Positions 37,383-47,317 of a stretch of 64,000 nt of DNA are shown here, piece after piece. The stretch is from Methylococcaceae bacterium. GTDB lineage: Bacteria; Pseudomonadota; Gammaproteobacteria; Methylococcales; Methylomonadaceae. Made by a program: the position numbers and the translations under genes. Location of the stretch: assembly GCA_013140705.1 (NCBI GenBank), contig JABFSH010000008.1:1-64000 (forward strand). The letters run 5' to 3'. Under the pieces are notes generated by a model. The model was not told where the DNA came from, did no database searches, and saw nothing but the letters and a program-made list of their open reading frames with translations. How positions within the stretch are numbered: position 1 is the first letter of the stretch; each line of letters opens with the position of its first letter.

Positions 37383-39071
37383 ATGTCAATTACCGAAAAT
37401 CAAGAATCCCTTAGCCCTAACGAAGCCGTAGGCGCCAATTTCATTCGGCATATCATCGCCAACGACCTCAAGGAAAACAAACACAACGGCAGAGTTGCCA
37501 CTCGTTTCCCCCCTGAACCCAATGGTTATTTACATATTGGTCACGCAAAATCGATTTGTTTGAATTTTGGCATGGCCGCCGAGAATAATGGCACGTGTAA
37601 TCTTCGCTTTGACGACACCAACCCTGAAAAGGAAAGTGTTGAATTTATGGAATCCATTGAAAGGGATGTCCAGTGGCTGGGCTTTAAATGGACAGAATTA
37701 CACCATGCTTCAGACTATTTTGAACAACTCTATGGTTATGCGGTGGAATTGATCAAGCAAGGCAAAGCGTATGTGGACAGCTTATCGGCTGATCAGATGC
37801 GAGCCTATCGAGGCACCTTGACTGAACCCGGCAAGGAAAGTCCTGATCGTAACCGCCCGATTGCCGAAAGTCTGGATTTATTCCATCGCATGCGTGCCGG
37901 TGAATTTGCCGATGGCCAGTGCGTTTTGCGCGCCAAAATTGACATGGCCTCGCCTAACATCAATATGCGAGATCCTGTTATTTACCGTATTCGCCGGGCC
38001 CATCATCACCGCACCGGTAACGATTGGTGCTTATACCCCATGTATGATTATACGCACTGTATTTCTGATGCACTGGAAGGCATCACCCATTCACTGTGTA
38101 CGCTGGAGTTCGAAGATCATCGCCCGCTGTACGACTGGGTGCTGGATCAATTACAAACCACTTACCATCCGCAGCAAATTGAATTCGCCCGACTACAGTT
38201 AGAATATACGATCGTCAGCAAGCGCAAACTCAACCAGCTGGTCACTGAAAAACATGTCAACGGTTGGGACGATCCCAGAATGCCGACGATTGCCGGGTTG
38301 CGTCGGGCCGGTTATACACCCAAAGCAATTCGCGATTTTTGCGAACGCATCGGCATCACCAAAAAGGACTCCTGGATAGAAATGTCGGTGCTGGAATACT
38401 GTATCCGCACTGATCTCAACGAAAATTCACCACGAGTCATGGCGGTGTTGCAGCCCCTACGCATCGTAATTGAAAATTACCCAGCCGATCAGACTGAGTT
38501 GCTGGAAATCGGCAATCATCCGCAACGTCCTGAACTGGGCAAACGCAATGTCCCATTTTCAAAGGTCGTACTCATCGAGCAGGATGATTTCGCTGAAAAT
38601 CCACCACCCAAATACAAGCGCCTGATATCGGGCGGCGAGGTGCGCCTGCGTGGCGCCTATGTCATAAAATGTCACGAAGTCATCAAAGACGCTGATGGCC
38701 GCATTACTGAGTTGCGATGTACCTACGACACTGACACGCTGGGCAAAAATCCGGAAGGCCGCAAAGTCAAAGGCGTTATTCACTGGGTTTCAGAAGAACA
38801 TTCTCTGCCCGCCGAGGCTCGCTTGTATGGCCGATTGTTCAAACTGCCAAATCCTGACAACGAAGAAAACTTTCTGGATGCCTTGAATCCGGATTCACTT
38901 GAGATCTTGTCGAATTGTCGAGTAGAAGCGAGTCTCGCCAACGCACAACCGGAAAGTCGGTATCAGTTCGAACGAACCGGTTATTTTTGTCTGGATTCTG
39001 TCGACGATATTGATGGTAAATTGGTGTTTAACCGAACAGTCACGTTAAGGGACAATTGGGAAAAAGATTAG
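37383..39071 (+). CDS. glnS: Glutaminyl-tRNA synthetase
   Basis: This class I aminoacyl-tRNA synthetase has 562 residues. It has [14 protein letters not shown] with the HIGH motif, VSKRKL as the KMSKS equivalent, and the C-terminal anticodon-binding beta-barrels with [18 protein letters not shown]. It charges tRNA-Gln. The gene is monocistronic by position, followed by a GC-rich inverted repeat. Confidence 0.96.
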   Translation: MSITENQESLSPNEAVGANFIRHIIANDLKENKHNGRVATRFPPEPNGYLHIGHAKSICLNFGMAAENNGTCNLRFDDTNPEKESVEFMESIERDVQWLGFKWTELHHASDYFEQLYGYAVELIKQGKAYVDSLSADQMRAYRGTLTEPGKESPDRNRPIAESLDLFHRMRAGEFADGQCVLRAKIDMASPNINMRDPVIYRIRRAHHHRTGNDWCLYPMYDYTHCISDALEGITHSLCTLEFEDHRPLYDWVLDQLQTTYHPQQIEFARLQLEYTIVSKRKLNQLVTEKHVNGWDDPRMPTIAGLRRAGYTPKAIRDFCERIGITKKDSWIEMSVLEYCIRTDLNENSPRVMAVLQPLRIVIENYPADQTELLEIGNHPQRPELGKRNVPFSKVVLIEQDDFAENPPPKYKRLISGGEVRLRGAYVIKCHEVIKDADGRITELRCTYDTDTLGKNPEGRKVKGVIHWVSEEHSLPAEARLYGRLFKLPNPDNEENFLDALNPDSLEILSNCRVEASLANAQPESRYQFERTGYFCLDSVDDIDGKLVFNRTVTLRDNWEKD

Positions 39072-39096
39072 GGATATGACCCACTAACCTCCCGTT

Positions 39097-39162
39097 GGAG
39101 CCGGCGCCCCTCGCCGCAATTGAGCGCCAACGATTCCATGTTCGCGGCGAGGGCGCCGCTCC
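39097..39162. repeat. GC-rich inverted repeat (REP-like)
   Basis: Left arm 39097-39117 (GGAGCCGGCGCCCCTCGCCGC) and right arm 39143-39162 pair almost perfectly around a 26-base loop. The arms are far more GC-rich than the surroundings. It lies 26 bases after glnS, so it could end or stabilise that transcript. Its form resembles dispersed REP/BIME units. Confidence 0.5.
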
Positions 39163-39265
39163 TGCAAAGAATTCAGGATACCGAGCAATTCCGAAAAATT
39201 TATTACCACATTCCAAACGCTTTTTTGTTACCCACATTTCACCGCGATTCGAAGATGACCAAGAC

Positions 39266-39763
39266 ATGACTCTCATTAAGTTCAACGCCATTATCGTACT
39301 TTTATTGATCCTGTTGACCATTGAGGCAAAGGCTCAAACCCGAATCGCCGTTCTCGATTTTGAATTAAAGGACCTGACCCTAAAACCCGGCATTCCAGCG
39401 GAAATCAGTCGTACTGCTTCCGTGAAACCGATGCTGGAGAATGAGTTGGCAAAGTCGGGTTATCAAATCATTGCTATCTCCGCCGATGCGCAACAACTGG
39501 TAACGGCCGGAACGGGTTATCTTTTTGATCATCATGATGTCGCTGCGCTTCTAGGAAAAAAATATGGCGCCGATTATATAATTGTCGGCAGACTGCATAA
39601 ACCCAGCTTTCTGTTTATTTATCTGATGGCACATCTTATCGACGTGAACAATGGCACTTTGGCCGCCGATCTTCTAACTGAAGTCAAAGGCGGGGAGAAA
39701 AAGCTGACGCTGAAAGGTGTAGAAGACCTCGCGGTTAAAATTAATAAAACAATCAAACCCTAA
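39266..39763 (+). CDS. Exported DUF2380/DUF3280-type protein
   Basis: This 165-residue protein has a signal peptide at about 1-23 (hydrophobic NAIIVLLLILLTI, then EAKA). The mature part starts QTRIAVLDFELKDLTL and contains TGYLFDHHDVAALLGKKYGADYIIVGRLHKPSFLF. These blocks recur in small periplasmic proteins of unknown function in methylotrophs and related bacteria, sometimes near alcohol dehydrogenase genes. The longer upstream frame crosses the GC-rich repeat and is not coding. No function can be assigned. Confidence 0.65.
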   Translation: MTLIKFNAIIVLLLILLTIEAKAQTRIAVLDFELKDLTLKPGIPAEISRTASVKPMLENELAKSGYQIIAISADAQQLVTAGTGYLFDHHDVAALLGKKYGADYIIVGRLHKPSFLFIYLMAHLIDVNNGTLAADLLTEVKGGEKKLTLKGVEDLAVKINKTIKP

Positions 39764-39898
39764 AGACGCTTAACCTGGGAGATTTCACTTACTTTTTCCC
39801 ACTATGAACAAGTTCAACTGTTCAAACCATCCCTTTGTGTAACAAATTGGCAGTAACGCTGATAGGTTAAACTGGTTTCCCCGTCGAAAATTTAAACT

Positions 39899-40402
39899 AT
39901 GTTCATTTATTCTCTCCCTCTGTTTTTTTCTTCAATGCATTTAGCCAGTCCTCTCGAACTGCTGATTATTACTACTGCGCTGTTTCTTATTTTGTTTTTA
40001 ACCCATCCCCTGCATGAAAATCTAACAACCACTGATTTTAGGACTCATTACCTGTTTTCGGCATGGAATGGCAATGCTCCCCTGTCTTGGGCATTTTGGC
40101 CATTTTTTCTGCTATTGAATAGCAGCCTTTTCATCGCTGATTTCCTGGCAAAAACCGGTGTTATAACTGTTTCCAGTTGGGATGATATTCATTTTGTCTT
40201 ACTTTTTCCTCTCTGTTGGTGGACACTTGCGGTCTGGCGTTGCTCAAAAAATGCTAAAACAGCAGCCTGGCAAGCATTTTCACGACTGGTAACACTATCG
40301 GTATTCTTTGAATATGCAGTCAAACTATCCATTCGCATCGATTATCCACGCATCTTTTTTGCGTGCGAGGATTTACTACTCGATTACGGCAGTTGCTTTT
40401 AA
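39899..40402 (+). CDS. Hypothetical integral membrane protein
   Basis: This 167-residue protein has an N-terminal hydrophobic segment (ELLIITTALFLILFL) and at least two further hydrophobic stretches (SWAFWPFFLLLNSSLFI and IHFVLLFPLCWWTLAVW). It is rich in aromatics. No family recognised. It sits 135 bases after the DUF3280-like gene and 140 before trkA. Confidence 0.5.
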   Translation: MFIYSLPLFFSSMHLASPLELLIITTALFLILFLTHPLHENLTTTDFRTHYLFSAWNGNAPLSWAFWPFFLLLNSSLFIADFLAKTGVITVSSWDDIHFVLLFPLCWWTLAVWRCSKNAKTAAWQAFSRLVTLSVFFEYAVKLSIRIDYPRIFFACEDLLLDYGSCF

Positions 40403-40542
40403 AACTCGCATCGACTCAACGTTGTATTGGATTTTTCGGACACTATCAAACTTTGAAAAATCGTAAGTTCGGGTAGAATGTTCAATTGAGTGTCCTTTCA
40501 GCGTGACACGCTTATCTTTAATTAATTTTGACAATTTGGGTT

Positions 40543-41907
40543 ATGAAAATACTTATTCTTGGCGCAGGTGTAATGGGATCTTCGGTTGCCGATGCCCTGG
40601 CAAGCGAGGAGAACGATATTGTTGTCGTCGATTTGAAACCCCAGCTACTGGATGCTTTAAAGGAACGTTTTGATATTGGCACGGTCTCCGGTAATGCCGC
40701 TCACCCGAGCATTCTTGAACAGGCTGGCGTCAAACAGGCCGATATAGTAATTGCCGTCACTGACAGCGATGAAACCAACATGCTGGCCTGCCTGATTATC
40801 AATGCGCTTTATAACCGTCCCAAAACGATAGCCCGTGTTCGGGCAATCGACTATCTGCAACATCCTCATATGTTTAGTTCCACCGGCATCCCGGTCGATC
40901 ATGTGATCAGTCCAGAGCAGATAGTCATGGAATCTATTCGTAACTTGATTGAATACCCGGGAGTCTTGCATATTTCCGATTTTGCTGGCGGAATAGTCCG
41001 TTTATTTTCACTTAAAGTGTTATCCGATGGCTTCTTGACCGGCAAAAAGATCAAGGATATCAAAGAACGTTTAGCCGATGGCAAAATCCGTATTGTCGCG
41101 ATTTTTCGACAAGGTGCCCCCTTGCAGGTGAATGGGAATGCTAGCGTTGAATCAGGCGATGAGGTGTTTATTGTGGCGCCTCGCGAAGAAGTAAGGCGTG
41201 TTTTGAAAGCCCTCAACAAACTTGAAGCTCCGCTTAAACGAGTTATCATAGCCGGTGGAGGCCATATCGGAAAACGTTTGGCGATGGCGCTGGAAAATAA
41301 CCATCAGGTCAAGATTATCGAGAAAGACATTAGACGAGCCAAAAAAATCTCTGCTGAATTATCAAAAACGGTCGTTTTAAAGGGTGATTGTGCTGATGAG
41401 TCCCTGCTTCTTGACGAATCGGTTGATAGTGCTGATTTGTTTTGTGCAATTACCGATAACGACGGCGTTAATCTTATTTCAGCTTCTTTGGCAAAAAGCC
41501 TGGGCGCACGCAAAACCATCTGCCTGCTCAATCATATTTCCTACAGTAAATTGTTATCGGCTACCAGCATTGATGTTGCAGTCTTTCCCAATCAGGAAAC
41601 ATTAGGCAGTATTCTAAAATATGTGCGGCGCGGCGATGTGGCGCAAGTCAGTTCGCTGTGTGGCGGTACTGCAGAAGCCATCGAAGCCGTTGCCCATCAA
41701 AATAACGGCATTGATTCCGTCGTTGGCAAAAAAGTTGAAACCATTCAATTTCCTCCCGGCATTGTCATGGGAGCTCTCATTCGTAAGGGCGAAGTGATCT
41801 CGATTCATCATGACAGTGTCTTCGAAGAAAACGATCATGTCGTCATGTTTGCGATGGATAAAAAACTCATCAGTAATATCGAAAAAATATTTCAGCCGCT
41901 CACTTAA
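40543..41907 (+). CDS. trkA: Trk potassium uptake regulatory subunit TrkA
   Basis: This peripheral membrane protein has 454 residues and two RCK modules. Each has a nucleotide-binding Rossmann motif (GAGVMGSSVADAL and GGGHIGKRLA) and a TrkA-C domain. It gates the TrkH channel in response to nucleotides. ATG at 40543 chosen because it matches the conserved MKILILGAG start. trkH follows by 88 bases. Confidence 0.93.
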   Translation: MKILILGAGVMGSSVADALASEENDIVVVDLKPQLLDALKERFDIGTVSGNAAHPSILEQAGVKQADIVIAVTDSDETNMLACLIINALYNRPKTIARVRAIDYLQHPHMFSSTGIPVDHVISPEQIVMESIRNLIEYPGVLHISDFAGGIVRLFSLKVLSDGFLTGKKIKDIKERLADGKIRIVAIFRQGAPLQVNGNASVESGDEVFIVAPREEVRRVLKALNKLEAPLKRVIIAGGGHIGKRLAMALENNHQVKIIEKDIRRAKKISAELSKTVVLKGDCADESLLLDESVDSADLFCAITDNDGVNLISASLAKSLGARKTICLLNHISYSKLLSATSIDVAVFPNQETLGSILKYVRRGDVAQVSSLCGGTAEAIEAVAHQNNGIDSVVGKKVETIQFPPGIVMGALIRKGEVISIHHDSVFEENDHVVMFAMDKKLISNIEKIFQPLT

Positions 41908-41995
41908 ATGAAATAAAGCATAAATCCAGAACTGCGGTAAATTTCTACCCAATGACTTGCATTTATTTCACTATGCATCGACTTAACATACTTCC

Positions 41996-43453
41996 ATGAA
42001 TGTATATTTCACCATCTTACACATCTTCGGCGTCGTTATTATGGGCTTCGGTGGCTTAATGACCACCTGTCTTGTTACTTCAAAATTAGCTGATGATGGC
42101 GCTACGACAGCCTTTCTGCAAGGAACCTTGATTACTTTCTTATCAGGCGCCCTATTGTTTGTACTTACTCGACGATCACCCAAAAAAGTTTCCCGAAAAG
42201 CCGGATTTTTATTGGTAACCATATGCTGGTCTCTGGCCTCGGTGTTTTGCACGTTGCCGTTGTTGCTTCAGTTTCCTGGATTGAGTTTTTATGATGCCTA
42301 TTTCGAGGTCATCTCGGGGTTGACCACAACCGGCGCTACAGTGTTTAGCGGACTCGATCATCTGCCCATGTCAATAAACCTGTGGCGGCATGAATTAACC
42401 TGGTTTGGCGGCATCGGCATTATTGTTTTTGCAGTCGCCATCCTGCCGATTTTAGGCATTGGCGGTATGCAATTATTAAAATCCGAATCGCCAGGCTCTG
42501 TTAAAGAGTCCGAATTGCCCCCTCGCATAGCACAAACGGCTAAAGCATTATGGCTGGCATATGTACTCATTACATTGGTTTGCATTATTTCTTTACATGT
42601 CGCCGGCATGAATTGGCTTGATGCAGTTTGTCATGCCTTTGCAGCGATGAGTCTGGGCGGATTTTCTACACACGATGCCAGTATCGGTTATTTCAACTCA
42701 TTACCTATTGAAATAGTACTGACAGTTTTTCAATTGCTGGCTGCGATGAATTTTGCCACCCATTTCCTTGCGCTCCATAAACGCTCATTCAAGCCCTATG
42801 TCAAGGACATGGAGGTTCGAGGCATGCTGATCGCGGTTCTCGGCAGTTGTGTTTTGGCGGCGTTTGTACTGTGGTATTACGGTACTTATCCCGATTTTTT
42901 TACTGCCTTGCGTCATGCCACATTTAATTTAGTGACAATTGCGACCACCTCTGGTTTCATGACACAGGATTTCAATTTATGGCCCATTTTTGTCCCTATG
43001 TGGATGCTATTCCTGAGTTGCATTTCTGTCTCGTCCGGATCCACCGGCGGCGGCATCCGGATGATCCGGACCATTATTTTAATGAAACAGGCCCGCCTTG
43101 AGATGTTTAAATTCATTCATCCTTATGCCATCAAACCGATGAAAATCTGCGGTCAAGTCGTGGGTAATGATGTTGCAAACTCAGTGATGGGCTTCATTTT
43201 TCTGTACTTCATCTGCGTAGTTATCCTTGTGTTTACCTTGCTTTTGAGCGGTCTGGATTTTATTACAGCATTCTCGGCAATCATTGCTTGTTTTAACAAT
43301 GCCGGCCCTGGATTAAATCAGGTGGGTCCAGCTTCAAATTATGCTGTGCTGACTGATTTTCAAACCAATGTCTGCACGTTTGCGATGCTATTGGGGCGAG
43401 TACAAATATTTTCCATCGTGATTCTGTTCATGCCGGAGTTTTGGAGAAAATAA
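41996..43453 (+). CDS. trkH: Trk potassium uptake channel TrkH
   Basis: This membrane protein has 485 residues and about ten helices in four M-P-M repeats. Filter-type glycines occur in SGLTTTGATVF, AMSLGGFSTHD, TTSGFMTQDF and NNAGPGLNQVG. It forms the K+ channel with TrkA. K+ uptake supports turgor and osmotic adaptation. Confidence 0.93.
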   Translation: MNVYFTILHIFGVVIMGFGGLMTTCLVTSKLADDGATTAFLQGTLITFLSGALLFVLTRRSPKKVSRKAGFLLVTICWSLASVFCTLPLLLQFPGLSFYDAYFEVISGLTTTGATVFSGLDHLPMSINLWRHELTWFGGIGIIVFAVAILPILGIGGMQLLKSESPGSVKESELPPRIAQTAKALWLAYVLITLVCIISLHVAGMNWLDAVCHAFAAMSLGGFSTHDASIGYFNSLPIEIVLTVFQLLAAMNFATHFLALHKRSFKPYVKDMEVRGMLIAVLGSCVLAAFVLWYYGTYPDFFTALRHATFNLVTIATTSGFMTQDFNLWPIFVPMWMLFLSCISVSSGSTGGGIRMIRTIILMKQARLEMFKFIHPYAIKPMKICGQVVGNDVANSVMGFIFLYFICVVILVFTLLLSGLDFITAFSAIIACFNNAGPGLNQVGPASNYAVLTDFQTNVCTFAMLLGRVQIFSIVILFMPEFWRK

Positions 43454-43457
43454 GCCA

Positions 43458-44027
43458 TTGGACTCGTACACTGTTGCGTTGAATTTCAAGCAAAAGTCGG
43501 AATCGTCCAGATTATTTCTAGCATTGTGGCCCGACGATGTTACGCGAGCAAGACTGAGCGATTTAAGTCTGTCACTCCGACTCAAAACCAGCCAATTAGT
43601 GTCACCGCACAATTTCCATGTCACCCTGGTGTTTATTGGCCGCGTCAATAAAGCCTCCGAATTACTCATCAAACAGCGTGTCACCGATATTTCTTCCCGA
43701 TCCTTTACGCTAATTTTCAATCGAATCAGTTACTGGCATAAACCCAAAGTCATCTGCCTGACGACTCTAATGGCAGATCCTCATCTAATGGCCCTGGCAG
43801 AAAAGTTGAATAACACGGTTATTGAATGTGGTGTGCAAACCGATACCCGGCCTTTTAACCCCCACATTACCCTGGCCAGACATGTATCCACGTTCGACGA
43901 ACATGACTGCGAACCCCTCGTATGGAAAGCCGAATCATTTTGTCTTGTCGAATCCTGCTCGGAAATCAATGGGGTGAACTATAAAGTCAGAGATCGCTGG
44001 TCTTTTGAAAATCGTAACTTCTTGTAA
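43458..44027 (+). CDS. thpR: RNA 2',3'-cyclic phosphodiesterase
   Basis: This 2H-phosphoesterase has about 189 residues and two HxT motifs, HVTL and HITLAR. It acts on RNA 2',3'-cyclic ends. Start uncertain: TTG at 43458 has GGAG about 11 bases upstream within the trkH end, and other starts nearby are possible. It lies 4 bases after trkH. Confidence 0.8.
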   Translation: MDSYTVALNFKQKSESSRLFLALWPDDVTRARLSDLSLSLRLKTSQLVSPHNFHVTLVFIGRVNKASELLIKQRVTDISSRSFTLIFNRISYWHKPKVICLTTLMADPHLMALAEKLNNTVIECGVQTDTRPFNPHITLARHVSTFDEHDCEPLVWKAESFCLVESCSEINGVNYKVRDRWSFENRNFL

Positions 44028-44065
44028 ATAAAACGAATGTAACTCACGCCGATACCCTGAGTGTT

Positions 44066-44590
44066 TTACCTTGGTGGCGCAGGAGGCGGTGAACCGGGCG
44101 GTGGCGGTGGAATTTGAAAGCTCGGCGATAATTCATTTCCGCGAGAAGTCTCGCCTGAGAATTGTCCGGACACAGGCACCTGATGGCCTTTGGCATACAT
44201 GCACTGAATGTAGGCGACATCATAGTGTTGTTGCACACCATACATCGTGTTACTGGCAGCACCCGCACCGATCAAACTGCCGGCTACCAGCCCCGTACCT
44301 GCACCTACTGCCGCCCCATGCCCCCCATCGATTGCCGCACCTGCTGCTGCTCCCACCGCCGTTCCGATGGCAGCGGTCGCAACGCCACTATTGACGCCTG
44401 CCTGGTTGGGCGTTGTACCACCCACCTGGCGCGAAGCAAATTGCTGACAATTGAAATCATCATTCTGGAACTGGTCAAAAGACATACCGGTTCCAGGCAG
44501 CACCATCACACTGGGCCCATTTGGTAAAGAAACACAACCGCTAACGCCCCATAAAACCGTCATCATTAACACAGTGGAAAAACGTAACAT
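44066..44590 (-). CDS. Glycine-zipper lipoprotein with a proline-rich tail
   Basis: This 174-residue protein has a lipobox (LWGVSGC, Cys about 19) and a central Gly/Ala-rich glycine-zipper region (AAIGTAVGAAAGAAIDGGHG, then GAGTGLVAGSLIG). The C-terminal tail is proline-rich (PPPPPGSPPPAPPR). Such proteins are envelope lipoproteins of unknown role. ATG at 44590 has AGGAG upstream. It may be co-transcribed with the next proline-rich gene, 81 bases upstream. Confidence 0.7.
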   Translation of the reverse strand: MLRFSTVLMMTVLWGVSGCVSLPNGPSVMVLPGTGMSFDQFQNDDFNCQQFASRQVGGTTPNQAGVNSGVATAAIGTAVGAAAGAAIDGGHGAAVGAGTGLVAGSLIGAGAASNTMYGVQQHYDVAYIQCMYAKGHQVPVSGQFSGETSRGNELSPSFQIPPPPPGSPPPAPPR

Positions 44591-44671
44591 ACAGTTAAAC
44601 TCCTGACTAGCGGAGGCAATACATAAATTAAGCCGTTTGTGGTGAGCAGGTCGAGCCAAGGATGGCACTGG

Positions 44672-45055
44672 CTAGCGAGGCGCAGGTGGCGCCGGATTTA
44701 CTTGCTGCCAGCCACCGGGACATTCCTTGATGTAGGGATAATAGCCTTCGGGGCTAAAACAGTAATACCAGTAGCCTGATGCATTGGGTTGCGCCATAGG
44801 CGGTGTTTGTTGAATATAGACCGGTGGCGAAGCTGGCACAGTAACTATTGCGGGTGGATAAGCATAAACCGGGGGATAATTATAAAAAGGAGGCCAACCA
44901 TAAAAACCTAAGCCAAATCCACCATAATAACCACCACGCCAGCCATGCCCGTGTCTCCAGCCACCACCATGATGACCACCGCTGGCACTGACAGCGGTGC
45001 TGGTTATTAAGCTGATAAAAAGTACACTTAACCCTATCATTGTGGTCTGTTTCAT
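44672..45055 (-). CDS. Exported Gly/His and Pro/Tyr-rich small protein
   Basis: This 127-residue protein has a signal peptide at about 1-24. A His/Gly-rich segment (GGHHGGGWRHGHGWRGG) is followed by a Pro/Tyr-rich middle and a conserved-looking end (GYWYYCFSPEGYYPYIKECPGGW). The tail ends PAPPAPR, like the adjacent lipoprotein. It may bind metal through the His stretch; this is inference. GAGAG precedes the start. Confidence 0.65.
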   Translation of the reverse strand: MKQTTMIGLSVLFISLITSTAVSASGGHHGGGWRHGHGWRGGYYGGFGLGFYGWPPFYNYPPVYAYPPAIVTVPASPPVYIQQTPPMAQPNASGYWYYCFSPEGYYPYIKECPGGWQQVNPAPPAPR

Positions 45056-45226
45056 TGATCTCTCCAGCCCGAACTAACGGGACTTTTGAAAAAAAATTTA
45101 GATACTCAGCCATTCAGAGCTCACATACGAGCCTAAAGTTCATTCCAAATTGATGTAAACAATCAACTGACCTGAGTTTCTGATAAATCAACCGGACCGC
45201 ATTCAGCGCCCTGCATAATTATTCTG

Positions 45227-47128
45227 TTACAACTCAACCCGGATGCCCAGCTCAATGACTCGGTCTACCGGAATTTTGAAAAACTCGATGGCGCTGGATG
45301 AACTATGGAACAGGAATCGTGATAAAGCTCTGCGCCACATCGGCATTGAACTGCGGTAGCGATAGGAAATAAATTCTCTACCCACAAAAAACGATACTTT
45401 CTTTAAATCAATATTCAGTTGATGCTGTTCACTTAATTCTTGCGCACACAATTCCAGAGCTCTTCGCACATCCTGCAACTGCTGAAAGCCAAAGTAGAAT
45501 TTGACCCGATAAAAATTGCGATTGATGCCATACGAACGAATTTTTACCCGGTGCGCTTCATCAACGTATGGCTCTTCTTTGGTAACAATGGTCAGTACAA
45601 GAATCTGTTCGTGCAGAACATGATTATGTTCAAAGTTATGCAAAAACACTTGCGGCACACCGTGCAGGCTTCGCGTCAGATAAATTGCAGTTCCGGGTAC
45701 GGTCGCAGGCGGATTTTTTTGTATGGCCATGTCGAGGTCCTCAAACAGAACCCGCTTGGCATCATGGTGTGCAGTTAACAACTTGCGACCTTTAATCCAG
45801 GTTGTCATTATCAAAAATATTATCGCGCCAACAATCAATGGCAACCAACCGCCAGATGGAATTTTGGGTATGTTGGCAAAAAGAAATACAACATCCAAGG
45901 TCAAGAAGACCGACAAAAAAACTACGCTGGTATATTTAGTCCATTGCCAAAGCGCTTGAATGACAACGAAAGCTAGGATTGTTGTAGTCATCATTGTTCC
46001 GGTCACTGCAATTCCGTAAGCAGAAGCAAGTGAAGCTGAAGATTGAAAACTGAGCACTAATAAAAATACCGAGACCATCAATATCCAATTAATTGCAGGA
46101 ACATAGACCTGGCCCATTTCATTACCGGAGGTATGAAAAATATCCATGCGCGGGCAATAACCCAGTTGTATCGCTTGTCTTGATAATGAAAAAGCTCCTG
46201 AAATTACCGCTTGCGATGCAATGACAGTAGCCAATGTTGAGAGAAACAACAATGGATAAAGTGCCCAGTTAGGCGCCAGTAAATAGAAAGGATTTTGTAT
46301 CGCATCCGGATCAGTAAGTAATAATGCTCCCTGGCCAAAATAATTAAGTAGCAACGCCGGAAACACGAAACAAAACCAGGCATACCGGATGGGTTGCAAA
46401 CCAAAATGCCCCATGTCGGCATATAGTGCTTCTGCGCCTGTTATGGCTAACACAACTGCACCCATGATCAAAAATCCTTGCCAACCCAACTCCCACAACA
46501 ACTTTACTCCATAATAGGGATTAACAGCCATCAAAACATCCGGCTGTTCGATTATATTGATGACACCCATGACAGCCAGTGAAACAAACCAGGTACACAT
46601 CACTGGCGAGAAAATTTTCCCAACCGCACCCGTGCCCTTAGCTTGTATGAGAAAAAGCCCACTTAATACAACAATAGTAATCAGAAGTATGTAACGGTCC
46701 AGCTCGGGGGCAATAATTTGCAAGCCTTCCACGGCGCTGAGCACGGAAATGGCTGGCGTAATGATACTATCGCCATAAAACAGGGCGGCGCCGAGCAAGC
46801 CAATCGTCAAAATAAAACGCATTCTTGCAGGATTATCACGTGACCCGTGCAAGGCCAACGCCATCAAAGCCATAATGCCGCCCTCCCCCTTATTATCAGC
46901 ACGCATAATAAAGATGGCGTATTTTGTCGTGACCACCAGAGTTAACGACCAAAAAATCAGCGATAGTACACCAAGTACATGAAGCTTATCGATTGGTAAC
47001 CCGTCGTGGAAACACTCTTTAAAAGCGTACAAAGGGCTTGTACCGATATCGCCGAAGACTACACCAATCGCGCCTAACGCTAATCCTGTCAACTGTTCTC
47101 TGGAATGATTTTGATGATTTGAAGGCAT
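45227..47128 (-). CDS. kup: KUP potassium uptake transporter
   Basis: This K+/H+ symporter has 633 residues. It has the opening GAIGVVFGDIGTSPLYAFKE, about 12 membrane helices, and a cytoplasmic C-terminal domain. It imports K+ at low pH or low K+. Together with trkA and trkH it makes three potassium-uptake genes within 7 kb. Confidence 0.94.
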   Translation of the reverse strand: MPSNHQNHSREQLTGLALGAIGVVFGDIGTSPLYAFKECFHDGLPIDKLHVLGVLSLIFWSLTLVVTTKYAIFIMRADNKGEGGIMALMALALHGSRDNPARMRFILTIGLLGAALFYGDSIITPAISVLSAVEGLQIIAPELDRYILLITIVVLSGLFLIQAKGTGAVGKIFSPVMCTWFVSLAVMGVINIIEQPDVLMAVNPYYGVKLLWELGWQGFLIMGAVVLAITGAEALYADMGHFGLQPIRYAWFCFVFPALLLNYFGQGALLLTDPDAIQNPFYLLAPNWALYPLLFLSTLATVIASQAVISGAFSLSRQAIQLGYCPRMDIFHTSGNEMGQVYVPAINWILMVSVFLLVLSFQSSASLASAYGIAVTGTMMTTTILAFVVIQALWQWTKYTSVVFLSVFLTLDVVFLFANIPKIPSGGWLPLIVGAIIFLIMTTWIKGRKLLTAHHDAKRVLFEDLDMAIQKNPPATVPGTAIYLTRSLHGVPQVFLHNFEHNHVLHEQILVLTIVTKEEPYVDEAHRVKIRSYGINRNFYRVKFYFGFQQLQDVRRALELCAQELSEQHQLNIDLKKVSFFVGREFISYRYRSSMPMWRRALSRFLFHSSSSAIEFFKIPVDRVIELGIRVEL

Positions 47129-47317
47129 TGAAATAGTTACAAAAAATGAATGGATCGTGTTAAAAATCGGAGTCCGAATAACCGAATGGAGGCCTCATGC
47201 ATTCCACAGCGGGCATGACGATGTATTCAGGGATAAAGCGGCATACCCGTTGTATGTTTCAGAACTGTCTTGGGTAATTGCATGGTGCACAGACAGTGAT
47301 GGAATGCCTGGCATTGA

